NCBI RefSeq assembly: GCF_007833275.1
Contig: NZ_CP042241.1
Location: 2,170,001 to 2,234,000 of the forward strand
DNA length: 64,000 nt
Origin: Salarchaeum sp. JOR-1
Lineage (GTDB): Archaea > Halobacteriota > Halobacteria > Halobacteriales > Halobacteriaceae
Direction of reading: 5' to 3'
A program made the translations under genes and the position numbers. The notes beneath the pieces are model-generated. The model saw only the letters and a program-made list of their open reading frames with translations. It had not been told where the DNA came from and did not search any database. This document shows positions 1 through 8,507 of the stretch, piece by piece (the stretch's first letter is position 1; each line of letters opens with the position of its first letter).

Positions 1-78
1 ATGGTACTGGTGGGGGACGCGAACGCCCTCCGCACGGACGACACGTACCGGCGGATGGTCGAGTGGGCGAGCCTCTAA
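1..78 (+). CDS. C-terminal end of a helicase-like protein (partial)
   Basis: An open frame enters from the left edge and ends with TAA at 76-78. The 25 residues (MVLVGDANALRTDDTY...) resemble the end of haloarchaeal superfamily I DNA2/UPF1-like helicases, where a VGD-x-x-x-LR-x-D-x-x-Y segment closes the protein. The ATG at position 1 is probably an internal methionine, because the real start lies outside the window. The assignment rests on this short tail only. Confidence 0.45.
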   Translation: MVLVGDANALRTDDTYRRMVEWASL

Positions 79-117
79 CCCGATAGGTTCTTGATTCGCC
101 CCCGAGACGAACCGGGT

Positions 118-513
118 ATGCGAGGCGAAGCCAGCGCGGTGTTCGGCGGGCTCATCGGCGTCATCGCGCACTTCCTAGTTCTCTACGGTGTGGCACCGAC
201 TATCGGGTACCAAGCGGATCCGTTCGTGAACATCGCGGGCATCACGGGAGCGCTCGCCGCGTTCTCCATCTACCTCCTCGTTCTCGGCCTACTCTACCCG
301 CTCGCGTACCACTACTCGCTCCAGTTCCTCCCCGAGGGCGGCGTGCTCGCGGGCGGGTTCGTGAACGGCGTCCCCGTCTGGCTCGGGTTCGTCGTCCTCG
401 ACTGCCTGAACACCGACCAGGTGGCGATGTGCGCGGCCGTCGCGGGACTCGCGGCGCTCGCCTACGGCTACCTCCTGACGTACAGCCACGTCGAGTTCGC
501 GAGCGACTTCTAG
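118..513 (+). CDS. Small integral membrane protein, unknown function
   Basis: A 131-residue protein with four evident hydrophobic segments (about residues 6-27, 40-65, 76-95 and 105-123) separated by short polar loops, so it should sit in the cytoplasmic membrane. I chose the ATG at 118 over an in-frame TTG at 91 because it begins just before the first membrane helix. No catalytic motif is visible and I do not recognise the family. It lies 32 bases upstream of the metallo-hydrolase gene on the same strand and may share its transcript. Confidence 0.7.
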   Translation: MRGEASAVFGGLIGVIAHFLVLYGVAPTIGYQADPFVNIAGITGALAAFSIYLLVLGLLYPLAYHYSLQFLPEGGVLAGGFVNGVPVWLGFVVLDCLNTDQVAMCAAVAGLAALAYGYLLTYSHVEFASDF

Positions 514-545
514 ACGCTTTTCTCCCTCCCCGAACGAGTCGGGGT

Positions 546-1271
546 ATGCGCGTCACCTTCCTCGGAACCGGGAGCGCGATGCCGACCGGCAAGCGCGTCC
601 AGTCCGGCATCCTCCTCGAAGACGACGAGAACACCCTGCTCGTGGACTGCGGGAGCGGCGTGCTCCACCGCCTCGCCGCCACCCCCGCCGGCTACGAGGG
701 CGTGGACACCGTGCTCCTCACCCACCACCACACCGACCACGTGAGCGACCTCCTCCCGCTGTTGAAGGCCCGGTGGCTCGCGGGCGAGGAATCCCTCACC
801 GTCGCGGGGCCGCCCGGAACCACCGACCTCGTGGCGGGCCTGCTGGACGTCCACGACTACCTCCGGGACAGGGTCGACCTCACGCTCCGCGACATCGAGG
901 GCGAGTTCTCCGTCGCCGGCTTCGACGTGGCGTCGATGGAGACCAGGCACTCCATGCAGTGCTTCGCCTACCGCATCGACGACTTCGCGTACAGCGGGGA
1001 TTCGGAGGCCTTCGACGGCCTCGCCGCGTTCGCGGACGGCGCCGAGGCGTTCGTGCACGACTGCTCGTTCCCCGACGAGGTGGACGTGTCGAACCACCCG
1101 ACGCCGAGCGCGCTCGGCCGCGCGCTCGCCGGCAACGACTACGGCACCGTCTACCTCACGCACCGCTACCCGCACACCGACGGAAAGGAAGAGGAGCTGC
1201 TCGACTCGATTCGCGAGCGCTACGGCGGCGACGTGGAACTGGCGCGGGAGGGCGACACGATCGAGGTCTAG
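546..1271 (+). CDS. MBL-fold metallo-hydrolase (RNase Z-like)
   Basis: A 241-residue single-domain metallo-beta-lactamase fold protein. It starts with the beta-strand and turn [13 protein letters not shown], has the zinc motif HxHxDH at residues 60-65 (HHHTDH), and further metal ligands in [13 protein letters not shown] and LTHRYPH. The N-terminal LGTGSA signature and overall order resemble RNase Z and related archaeal hydrolases, but the RNase Z exosite arm is not evident, so the substrate is open. Its TAG stop overlaps the stop of the convergent pelota gene by four bases (CTAG). Confidence 0.85.
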   Translation: MRVTFLGTGSAMPTGKRVQSGILLEDDENTLLVDCGSGVLHRLAATPAGYEGVDTVLLTHHHTDHVSDLLPLLKARWLAGEESLTVAGPPGTTDLVAGLLDVHDYLRDRVDLTLRDIEGEFSVAGFDVASMETRHSMQCFAYRIDDFAYSGDSEAFDGLAAFADGAEAFVHDCSFPDEVDVSNHPTPSALGRALAGNDYGTVYLTHRYPHTDGKEEELLDSIRERYGGDVELAREGDTIEV

Positions 1272-2335
1272 TCGAGTCGGTAGCGGAGGACGGCGGCGAT
1301 GCCGCCGAGGTTCTTGAGCTGGTCGCCGGGCGCGTACTCGTGGCTGAACACGGTCACGTCCCCGCCCTGGCGTTCGACGGACTGGATGAGGTCGTTCACG
1401 TCCACGTCCCAGTCGCCCTCGCCCGCGCGCTCGCGGCGCAGGCGGTCGTCGAGCACGAGCAAGTGTTCGACCGCGCCGAACTCCACGGCTTTCTCGACCT
1501 CCTCGATGCCGTACGTGGCCTTCCCCTCCGTCGCGATCTGCTCGGTGAGTTCGTCAATGAGCTCGGACTCCTCGGCGATGCGGGTCTCGGCCTGCACTTC
1601 CTCGACCGCGCCGCGCTTCAGGACTTCGTGGACGCCGCGCCCGCCGACGGCGCTCGTGTCCACGGTCGTGATTTTCTCGGGGAGGTCGGGGTAGTTCTCC
1701 TCGACGAAGTCTAGGAGGTCTTGCTTCGTGAACCCGGGGCCGGCGAGGATGATGGCGTCTGTCTCCATCCGGTTCAGGGCGGCCGCGACCTCGCCGAACA
1801 GCTCCTCGCGGCCGCGGGCGTACTCGCCCTTCCCCGTCGTCCCCGTGAACGTCCCGCGCTCCTCGACGCCGTACTGCGCGACCGTGTGGATGTGCGCCTC
1901 CCCCTCCTCGATAGTCGCGATGGCCACGTCCGGCTGGTCGGTCGCCTCGCTCGCCTCCTCCACGCGGTCGCGCTGGTCGGGCTTCCAGTGTTTCTCTATC
2001 GTGAGCTCGTCGTACTCCTCGACGTTGATGGTGTGGTGCATCCCGAGTTGGTCTTCCCGGCTGCACCGCTCGATGACGCCCGAGATGCGGAGGCGGTTCG
2101 AGAACTTGTGGAACTCCACGCCCTCCACGTCGAGCGTGACGTGCATGTGCTCGCGCTCCCCGCCCGTGTCCCGCATGTCGTCGTCCTTCCGCTGGATGCG
2201 GCGGTGCGTGTCGCCGCCGACGAGGTCTCCGGGTTCGACGACGTACGTGAGATGCCAGAGGTCGTCGAGGGACTCCGGGACGAGCGTGACCCGCTCTCGG
2301 CCACCCTCGACCGACGTCCAGCCCTTCACTTGCAT
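1268..2335 (-). CDS. pelA: mRNA surveillance protein Pelota
   Basis: A 355-residue protein of the Pelota/Dom34 family, matching the normal archaeal length. The order is an N-terminal SH3-like domain (1-130), a central domain (about 135-260) and a C-terminal eRF1 domain-3-like fold (about 270-355). Like other Pelota proteins it has no GGQ peptide-release loop. Pelota enters the empty A site of stalled ribosomes and, with archaeal aEF1A and ABCE1, splits them. It lies 61 bases downstream of the other ribosome-rescue gene, rqcH, on the same strand. The ATG at 2335 starts the conserved MQVKGW beginning; the open frame upstream of it is low-complexity and non-homologous. Confidence 0.95.
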   Translation of the reverse strand: MQVKGWTSVEGGRERVTLVPESLDDLWHLTYVVEPGDLVGGDTHRRIQRKDDDMRDTGGEREHMHVTLDVEGVEFHKFSNRLRISGVIERCSREDQLGMHHTINVEEYDELTIEKHWKPDQRDRVEEASEATDQPDVAIATIEEGEAHIHTVAQYGVEERGTFTGTTGKGEYARGREELFGEVAAALNRMETDAIILAGPGFTKQDLLDFVEENYPDLPEKITTVDTSAVGGRGVHEVLKRGAVEEVQAETRIAEESELIDELTEQIATEGKATYGIEEVEKAVEFGAVEHLLVLDDRLRRERAGEGDWDVDVNDLIQSVERQGGDVTVFSHEYAPGDQLKNLGGIAAVLRYRLD

Positions 2336-2396
2336 ACCTCGACCTACCAGTTCTCGGGGTAAGTGTCCTGTTATCCGAACGGCGAGGCCGAGCGGG

Positions 2397-4484
2397 CTAC
2401 TCGACGAGTCGGCTGCCGCCCGGCGGCATGAACTTCTGGATCTCGTCCGGGCTCGCGACCTTCCGCACGAACGACGTGTCCGCGAACCGCTCGCGGAACT
2501 CGCGGTAGATGCGCTTGGCGGCGTCGCCCTGCGCGAACTCGCCGGGTTCGAGTTCCACCGTCGTCTCCGCCCGGGGTTCGATGGCGGACGGCGGCCCGCC
2601 GATGACGCGCGTCTCGCCCTCGCACTGGATGCCGACCGAACACCCCACCGCGATGTCCCGGAAGTACGTGCGGTCGCCACGAATCGCGAACCCGCCCTTC
2701 GAGAGGTACTCGCCGGATTCCGCGGTCTTCGACACCTGGTCGGGCATCACCATGTAGGCGTCGCCCGCGCCCCGGCCGTCCTTCCAGACAGAGGAGTACG
2801 TCACCGCGAACCGCGCCGCCTCCTCCAGGCTCTGCTCGGGCACGTCGATGTCCTTGGAGGGTTCGCTCGGCTCCGTCGTCTTCAGAATCGTGACGGGGCC
2901 GCCGTGAGCCTGCGTGTGGAAAAAGCGATCGTAGCCGTCCATGTACTTCGAGACGAGTTCCTCGTTCTGGTCGGCGTCCCGGCCGCCGAGCACGAGGAAG
3001 CCGTCAGAGGTTCGGAACCACCGGAAGCGGTCGTACCACGTCTCGGGCTTCCGGACGGGAATCGAGGAGCGCGACAGCCAGTTCACCTCCTCGGGTTCCT
3101 CGGGTTCCTCCGGGGCCTCCCAGTTCTCCTTGCGCTCGCGGACGGCTTCGAGTTCCTCCCGGGTGTTCTCGATAGCCGCCAGCGCGCCCTCCTTCTTCTC
3201 CTGGATGCGCTTGGCCTCCGTGTAGAGGTCGTCCGCGTTCTTCTCCACGCCCTCCTCGGGGTCGAGGCTGATAGTGTGGTCGTCGAGTCGGACGCGAACC
3301 GTTCCCTGCTGTTCGTTCACGCCCCGGACGTGTTCCGCGGCCTCGATACCGCGCTCCTCGCCCTCCGCGAACCGCTCCTCGATGTCGTCCCAGGAGTTCC
3401 CGGCCGCGCGGGCATCTCGCACCGTCGACAGGATGTCGTCCACGAGGTCGTAGTTCCCGTAGAGCAGTTCGGCCTTCTCGCGCTCCTGCTCGGCCTCCCG
3501 TTCGAAGTCCTCGATGGCGGACTCCTGCTGGGCGATGATGCGCTCTTGTTTCTCTATCTCCGACTCGAAATCGGGCTTCGAGACGCCGCCGCCGCCCTCC
3601 TCCTCCTCGGTGCCGCCGAGGTTCGTGAAGTAGTCGTCGAGCGCCGCGTTAAAGGAGTCGAACGCCGCCGACTCCCGGCCCGCGTACTCCTCCAGCGGCA
3701 CCGGCGTCACGTCCACCCGGGAGTCGGCGTCATCCTCAGCATAGTACACCCGGGGGTCGAGGTCGCCGGACTGAATCGGGTCGAACAGCCGGTTCATCGC
3801 GTCGTAGAGCGCGCGGAACTCGTCCTCCCCGGCGTCCCCGATGTCCATCGTCTTCTCGACGCCCGCGCGGGTGCAGAGTTCCTCGCCGTAGAGGCCGCCG
3901 AAGTTGAGCTGGGTGGCGACCGTGCGCACGAGGTCGGTATCGGAGTCCCGCATCTGCGCCGCGAACGCCTCGTAGTCGAGGTCGAGGGGGTTCACGCGCT
4001 GGGACGGGAAGCCGTACTGCGCGCCCGGCGCGACCGTCCGCGACGACAGCCGGACGGTTTCGAGGCAGTCCACGACCTCGCCGTTCTCGTCCAGGACGGC
4101 GACGTTCCCGTCCCCGAACAGCTCCGCGACGATCTTCGTGTCCGCGTCCTCGCGGCGGAACTCGAACTCCAGGATGCGGTCGAAACCGTGCTGGCGAACC
4201 CCGTGGAAGTCGGCACCGGAGAGGCGGTTACGGAGCATCTTCGCGAAGTCCGGCGGCCGCCCCGGCGCGTCCGGGACGTGCTCGGGCGCGGAGACGTGCG
4301 CGCGCTTCGTCTCCCCCGTCTCGATGAGGAGTTCGACGCGCCCCTTGTCGAAGTCCCGCATCTTCAGTCGGACGAGGTCGTCCCCGTAGAGATAGGCCTT
4401 ATCGACTTTCGCCCCCGCGTACGTGTTGAGTTCCGCGGTGAGGGCGACGAGGTCGACGCTCGTCATCTCGCGTTTCTCGCTCAT
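2397..4484 (-). CDS. rqcH: RqcH/NEMF/Rqc2 ribosome quality control protein
   Basis: A 695-residue NFACT protein. It has an NFACT-N domain (1 to about 200) with the conserved DR pair (D102, R103) that in Rqc2/RqcH is needed for tRNA-dependent tailing, a helix-hairpin-helix region, a long charged coiled coil (about 315-480), and a C-terminal NFACT-R domain (about 490-600) rich in aromatic residues. The family binds split 50S/60S subunits carrying stalled nascent chains and adds C-terminal tails. I chose the ATG at 4484 ([12 protein letters not shown]) because homologues begin there; an in-frame ATG at 4526 would add 14 unsupported residues. A short perfect hairpin (4486-4500) abuts the start codon in the leader. 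Confidence 0.95.
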   Translation of the reverse strand: MSEKREMTSVDLVALTAELNTYAGAKVDKAYLYGDDLVRLKMRDFDKGRVELLIETGETKRAHVSAPEHVPDAPGRPPDFAKMLRNRLSGADFHGVRQHGFDRILEFEFRREDADTKIVAELFGDGNVAVLDENGEVVDCLETVRLSSRTVAPGAQYGFPSQRVNPLDLDYEAFAAQMRDSDTDLVRTVATQLNFGGLYGEELCTRAGVEKTMDIGDAGEDEFRALYDAMNRLFDPIQSGDLDPRVYYAEDDADSRVDVTPVPLEEYAGRESAAFDSFNAALDDYFTNLGGTEEEEGGGGVSKPDFESEIEKQERIIAQQESAIEDFEREAEQEREKAELLYGNYDLVDDILSTVRDARAAGNSWDDIEERFAEGEERGIEAAEHVRGVNEQQGTVRVRLDDHTISLDPEEGVEKNADDLYTEAKRIQEKKEGALAAIENTREELEAVRERKENWEAPEEPEEPEEVNWLSRSSIPVRKPETWYDRFRWFRTSDGFLVLGGRDADQNEELVSKYMDGYDRFFHTQAHGGPVTILKTTEPSEPSKDIDVPEQSLEEAARFAVTYSSVWKDGRGAGDAYMVMPDQVSKTAESGEYLSKGGFAIRGDRTYFRDIAVGCSVGIQCEGETRVIGGPPSAIEPRAETTVELEPGEFAQGDAAKRIYREFRERFADTSFVRKVASPDEIQKFMPPGGSRLVE

Positions 4485-4536
4485 ACCCCGCCTAGCGGGG
4501 GCGACCGCAAAGACGTAACGACCCATGGTCGTGAAC

Positions 4537-4545
4537 GCTTAACTT
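4537..4545. promoter_or_regulatory. TATA-like box between divergent rqcH and ZIP genes
   Basis: The sequence GCTTAACTT is the clearest A/T-rich box in the short divergent gap. On the plus strand it ends 24 bases before the ATG of the 9-codon leader ORF at 4569, the spacing expected for a leaderless haloarchaeal transcript. On the minus strand rqcH may use a second box near 4507-4516. This is inferred from spacing only. Confidence 0.45.
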
Positions 4546-4568
4546 CACGGCCGCTCAGCATTCGAACC

Positions 4569-4598
4569 ATGACGCCGAACCGGCGGAGTGACAGGTAG
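4569..4598 (+). other. Nine-codon leader ORF overlapping the ZIP transporter start
   Basis: ATG at 4569 opens MTPNRRSDR and ends with TAG at 4596-4598. The G of this stop is the first base of the GTG start of the ZIP gene (TAGTG). The ATG sits where a leaderless transcript from the 4537-4545 box should begin, and a GGAG sequence inside the leader ORF (about 4585-4588) lies nine bases before the GTG. Translation of the transporter may therefore depend on reinitiation. Confidence 0.35.
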
Positions 4599-5413
4599 TG
4601 CTCGAAGACGTCTTCCTCGACGTCGCCGGAACCGATCCGGTGATGCAGGCGCTCCTCGGCGGACTCGTCATCGCCGTGATGAACATGCTCGGGGCGATGC
4701 TGGTGCTCGTCTGGCGCGACCCGAGCGAGCGCTCGCTCGACGCCCTCCTCGGGTTCGCCGCGGGCGTGATGCTGTCCGCGAGCTTCACCAGCCTCATCCT
4801 CCCCGGCATCGACGCCGCCGGCGGCGGCAGCACGGGCGCGCTCCAGGTCATCGCCGGCATCCTCCTCGGCGTACTCGTCCTCGACCAGGCCGACCGCTGG
4901 GTGCCCCACGTCCACGTCCTCATCACCGGCCGACGGCGCGCCGACCAGGCGACGCAGAACGCCCGGTACGCGTCCGTCGTCCTGTTCATCGTCGCCATCA
5001 CCATCCACAACATGCCCGAGGGCCTCGCCGTCGGCGTCGGGTTCGGCTCCGGAAACACCGGGGAAGCCCTCGCGCTCATGCTCGCTATCGGCCTCCAGAA
5101 CATCCCCGAGGGGCTCGCGGTCTCCGTCGCCGCGATCAACGCCGGGTTCGACCGGGGCGCGTACGCCGCGCTCACCGGCATCCGCGCGGGCATCGTCGAA
5201 ATCCCCATCGCCGTCCTCGGCGCGTACGCCATCCAGCTGTCCACCGGCATCCTCCCGTACGCCATGGGGTTCGCGGCCGGCGGCATGCTGTTCGTCATCT
5301 CGGACGAAATCGTCCCGGAGACCCACGCGCGCGGCCACGAGCGCGTCGCCACCCTCGGCACGATGCTCGGCGTCATCCTCATGCTCTACCTCGACGTAAC
5401 GCTCGCCGCGTAA
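4598..5413 (+). CDS. ZIP family divalent metal transporter
   Basis: A 271-residue membrane protein with about eight hydrophobic segments. Two diagnostic ZIP helices are present: HNMPEGLAVGVGFG (about 134-147) and QNIPEGLAVSVAA (about 167-179), whose H/E and N/E residues form the metal-binding path, plus a charged cytoplasmic loop before them. ZIP proteins move zinc, iron or other divalent ions into the cytoplasm. The first supported start is GTG at 4598, overlapping the stop of a short leader ORF. The gene is divergent from rqcH and followed after 39 bases by surE on the same strand. Confidence 0.9.
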   Translation: MLEDVFLDVAGTDPVMQALLGGLVIAVMNMLGAMLVLVWRDPSERSLDALLGFAAGVMLSASFTSLILPGIDAAGGGSTGALQVIAGILLGVLVLDQADRWVPHVHVLITGRRRADQATQNARYASVVLFIVAITIHNMPEGLAVGVGFGSGNTGEALALMLAIGLQNIPEGLAVSVAAINAGFDRGAYAALTGIRAGIVEIPIAVLGAYAIQLSTGILPYAMGFAAGGMLFVISDEIVPETHARGHERVATLGTMLGVILMLYLDVTLAA

Positions 5414-5452
5414 CCGCAACCCCTTACCGGGGTGGCTCGCTACCCCCTCCCG

Positions 5453-6232
5453 ATGAGCGACTCCCTCTCCGTCCTGCTCACGAACGACGACGGCATCGAC
5501 GCCCCCGGCCTCGAAGCCGTCTACGACCGCCTCGCCGAGACGCACGACGTGACCGTCGTCGCGCCCGAGGAGAACCAGTCCGGCACCGGCCAGACCCGGA
5601 GCTGGGGGGAAGTCGAGTACGACGAACGCCACCACGGCTACGCCGTGAAGGGCACGCCCGCGGACTGCGTCGCCATCGGCGTCGCCGCCCTTGACCTCGA
5701 CCCCGACGTGGTCGTCTCCGGCTGTAACGACGGTCCGAACATCGGCGCGCACATCCTCGCGCGCTCCGGCACCATCGGCGCGGCGATGGAAGCCTCCTTC
5801 CTCAACTACCCCGCCATCGCCGTCTCCATGTACGACTGGGAGTACACGCCCGGCGACCGCTACGAGCCCCAGTACGCGAAATTCGAGACCGCCGCCGACG
5901 CCGTCCACGACCTCCTTCCCGGGTTCGCCGAGGACGAGTTCCTCCCGACCGCGGACTACCTCACCGTCAACGCCCCCGCCACCGGACAGACCGAGAACAG
6001 CGTCTACCGCGTCACCCGCCCCACCCAGGAGTACGAACTCGAAGCCGAGTTCACCGAGGCGGGCGTGAACGTCAACGACAAGTTCTGGAACGAGCTCTTC
6101 GAGCGCGACGTCCCCGACCCCGAGGGCACGGATCGCCGCGCGGTCGTGGACGACGAAATCAGCGTCAGTCCCCTCACCGCGCCCCACGACGTCGCGCCCG
6201 GCGCGACCGCCGGCGGACTCGTCGACCTATAA
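5453..6232 (+). CDS. surE: 5'/3'-nucleotidase SurE
   Basis: A 259-residue SurE protein, the usual length. The metal and substrate residues appear in order: LLTNDDGIDAPGL (N11, D12, D13), the ENQSGTGQ loop (about residue 43) and VSGCNDGPNIG (about 90). SurE is a divalent-metal phosphatase of nucleoside 5'- and 3'-monophosphates and short polyphosphate in the cytoplasm. ATG 5453 follows a short gap after the ZIP gene and may be cotranscribed. Its TAA stop overlaps the convergent downstream gene by six bases. Confidence 0.95.
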   Translation: MSDSLSVLLTNDDGIDAPGLEAVYDRLAETHDVTVVAPEENQSGTGQTRSWGEVEYDERHHGYAVKGTPADCVAIGVAALDLDPDVVVSGCNDGPNIGAHILARSGTIGAAMEASFLNYPAIAVSMYDWEYTPGDRYEPQYAKFETAADAVHDLLPGFAEDEFLPTADYLTVNAPATGQTENSVYRVTRPTQEYELEAEFTEAGVNVNDKFWNELFERDVPDPEGTDRRAVVDDEISVSPLTAPHDVAPGATAGGLVDL

Positions 6233-6781
6233 CGGCGTCTCCGCCGCGGGCAACACCTCGAAGGCGTTCAGCACGCACGCGACCAGCCCGTAATATCCGA
6301 GGAGGGCCGTGAGGTCGACGACGCCCTGCACGCCGAACGCGTCCGCCGCCGCGCGATACGTCTCCTCCGAGACCGCGTGGTCGCGCCAGAGTTCGCGTCC
6401 GAACCGAATCACCACCCCCTCGTCAGCGGGAATGTCGTCCACCGGCGCGTCGTCCACCACGGCGTCCAACGCGGCCTCGCTCACGCCCGCCTCGCGCGCG
6501 AGCGGCGCGTGCACCGCCCACTCGAACGCCGCGTCGAACTCCCGGCCCGACACCACGATAGCCAACTCCCGCAAGCCCTCCGGGAGCGCGCTCTCGAACC
6601 GGAGATAGCTCCCCAAATCTGCCACTCGGCCCGCGAGCACGGGGCTGTGGAGGAGCACGCCGAACGGCCCGATTACGCTGTCTCGACTCGCCGTGATGCG
6701 GTCGTAGTGCTCGCGCTGGGGCTCCGGGAGTTCCTCGCGCGACTCGACGTACGGCACCCGCGGCTCACCACGAATATCCAT
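6227..6781 (-). CDS. Carboxymuconolactone decarboxylase family protein
   Basis: A 184-residue all-helical protein of the AhpD/CMD superfamily: an N-terminal helix pair, then LRELAIVVSGREFDAAFEWAVH (about 86-107, given here by its start LRELAIVV), which is the family signature helix with E and H residues. The CxxC of peroxidase-type AhpD proteins is missing, so a thiol peroxidase function is not supported; a decarboxylase or other role is possible. The start ATG 6781 is the first in frame. The end overlaps surE by six bases. Confidence 0.8.
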   Translation of the reverse strand: MDIRGEPRVPYVESREELPEPQREHYDRITASRDSVIGPFGVLLHSPVLAGRVADLGSYLRFESALPEGLRELAIVVSGREFDAAFEWAVHAPLAREAGVSEAALDAVVDDAPVDDIPADEGVVIRFGRELWRDHAVSEETYRAAADAFGVQGVVDLTALLGYYGLVACVLNAFEVLPAAETPL

Positions 6782-6822
6782 ACCGACACCACGCGACCAA
6801 TCGGGATAACTCTACGCCGACC

Positions 6823-8469
6823 CTACAGCCCCGTACTCACGTACGGGCCGTCCTGCACGTACCCGAGCTTCTGCTTGTAGTACTGGCGCGCGCCGATGCC
6901 GGAGATGACGGAGAGTTTGTCGTAGCCGGCGTCGGCGGCCATGTCCTCTGCGCGTTCCATGAGGCGGCGGCCGTAGCCCCGGTGTTGGTGCTGGTCGTCC
7001 CGGCTCTCCTCGCCGATTCCCGTCTCGCCGCCGTAGACGTGGAGTTCGCGCAGGAGGGCGGCGTTATCGAGTTCGCGCCGCACCGGGTCGTTCGGGAATC
7101 GGAGGCGTGCGAACCCGACGAGGAGGTCTTTCTCGAAGTCCTCGAAGCTGATGAAGTGTTCCGTGCCGCCGCCGGCCTCATACGTCAGCACGTCGAGTTC
7201 GACGTTCTCCGGATCCTCGTCGTTCATCCCGACCTCCCGACAGCGGATACAGTCGCACGTCCAGCCGTGGTCGTCCAGCTTCTGCCAGGCGAGCTGGCGG
7301 AGGTTCGACTTCCAGACGCCCGCGTCGATGAAGTCCGCGGGGATGTCGCGCTGCACGCGCTGCAACCGCACGTACCGCGGGATGTCCTTCATCACACGCG
7401 CGACCAGTTCGGCGGCCTGCTCGTTCCCGAGGGGGTCGAACTCGTCTCGGCGCCACTGGTCGTAGATGCGGGTGCCGCGCACGACGAGCGTCGGATAGAT
7501 CTTGAGGTAGTCCGGCCGCCACTCCGGCTCCTCGAACAGCCGCCGGAAGTCCTCCAGTATCATCTCCTCCGTCATCCCCGGCTGTCCCGGCATCATGTGG
7601 AACCCGACCTTGAACGCCGCGTCCCGGAGCCGGCGGTTCGCGTCCATCGACGCCTGCATCCCGTGCCCGCGATGCATCTCGCGGTTGATGCGCTCGTACG
7701 TCGTCTGCACGCCCACCTCGACCTTCGTCCCCCCCAGGTCGAGCATGCGGTCTATCTGCTCGAGGTCACACCAGTCCGGCTTCGTCTCGAACGTCGTCCC
7801 GATGTTCCGGATACTCCCGAACTCGTTCTCGGTCTTCACGTCCTCCAGGTACTGGAAGTCGTACTCCTCGGGGTCTTGCGCGAACGACACGCCCTCCGCC
7901 GGCTGCGGCTCCTGCTCGGGGTCGAAGTCGTTGAGCGCTTCGAGCGCGCGCTTCACGAACCACTCCTGGTAGTCGTGACTGCGCGCGGTCATCGTCCCGC
8001 CCATGACGATGAGCTCCACCTTGTCGACGGGATGGCCGATTTCGCGGAGCTGGTGCAGCCGGAGCGTCACCTGCCCGTAGGGGTCGTAGTCGTTCTGCTC
8101 GCCGCGCGCCGCCGCGGGCTCGTGACCCGTGTACGACTGGCTAGAGTCGAACTCCGAGGCGGGGCCGCCGGGACAGTAGAGGCACTTCCCGTGCGGACAC
8201 ATGTGCGGGCTCGTCATCACCGCGACCGGCGTCACGCCCGACGCGGTGCGCACGGGCTTTCGCTGCAGGAGGTCTTCGAGTTCCTCCCGGCGGCTCTGAG
8301 GGGCGTAATCGAGGAGTTCGGCGTGCGTCGGCACCTTCGGCGCGGAGTACTCCCCGCAGACGTCCATCTTCGCCTGCTCGATGTCGTCCTGCGCGACCTC
8401 GCCCGCGAGGAGTCGGTCGACGAGCTCGTCGCAGGCGGCCTCGAACGCGCTCTCCGACCCTGAACTCAT
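6823..8469 (-). CDS. elp3: Elp3 tRNA U34 modification enzyme (radical SAM/GNAT)
   Basis: A 548-residue archaeal Elp3. The radical SAM cluster motif is C91-x4-C96-x2-C99 (CPHGKCLYC), followed by the TIM-barrel portion to about residue 370. The linker carries a zinc-type CDCIRCRE segment, and the C-terminal GNAT acetyltransferase domain (about 410-548) contains the RGYGRRLM acetyl-CoA loop. Elp3 alone makes the carboxymethyl group on wobble uridine 34 of tRNAs in archaea, which lack the remaining Elongator subunits. It lies 38 bases downstream of the DHH-like gene on the same strand. Confidence 0.95.
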   Translation of the reverse strand: MSSGSESAFEAACDELVDRLLAGEVAQDDIEQAKMDVCGEYSAPKVPTHAELLDYAPQSRREELEDLLQRKPVRTASGVTPVAVMTSPHMCPHGKCLYCPGGPASEFDSSQSYTGHEPAAARGEQNDYDPYGQVTLRLHQLREIGHPVDKVELIVMGGTMTARSHDYQEWFVKRALEALNDFDPEQEPQPAEGVSFAQDPEEYDFQYLEDVKTENEFGSIRNIGTTFETKPDWCDLEQIDRMLDLGGTKVEVGVQTTYERINREMHRGHGMQASMDANRRLRDAAFKVGFHMMPGQPGMTEEMILEDFRRLFEEPEWRPDYLKIYPTLVVRGTRIYDQWRRDEFDPLGNEQAAELVARVMKDIPRYVRLQRVQRDIPADFIDAGVWKSNLRQLAWQKLDDHGWTCDCIRCREVGMNDEDPENVELDVLTYEAGGGTEHFISFEDFEKDLLVGFARLRFPNDPVRRELDNAALLRELHVYGGETGIGEESRDDQHQHRGYGRRLMERAEDMAADAGYDKLSVISGIGARQYYKQKLGYVQDGPYVSTGL

Positions 8470-8507
8470 TAGAAAACGAAAGCGGACACGCGAGGAAAAG
8501 GATGTCG

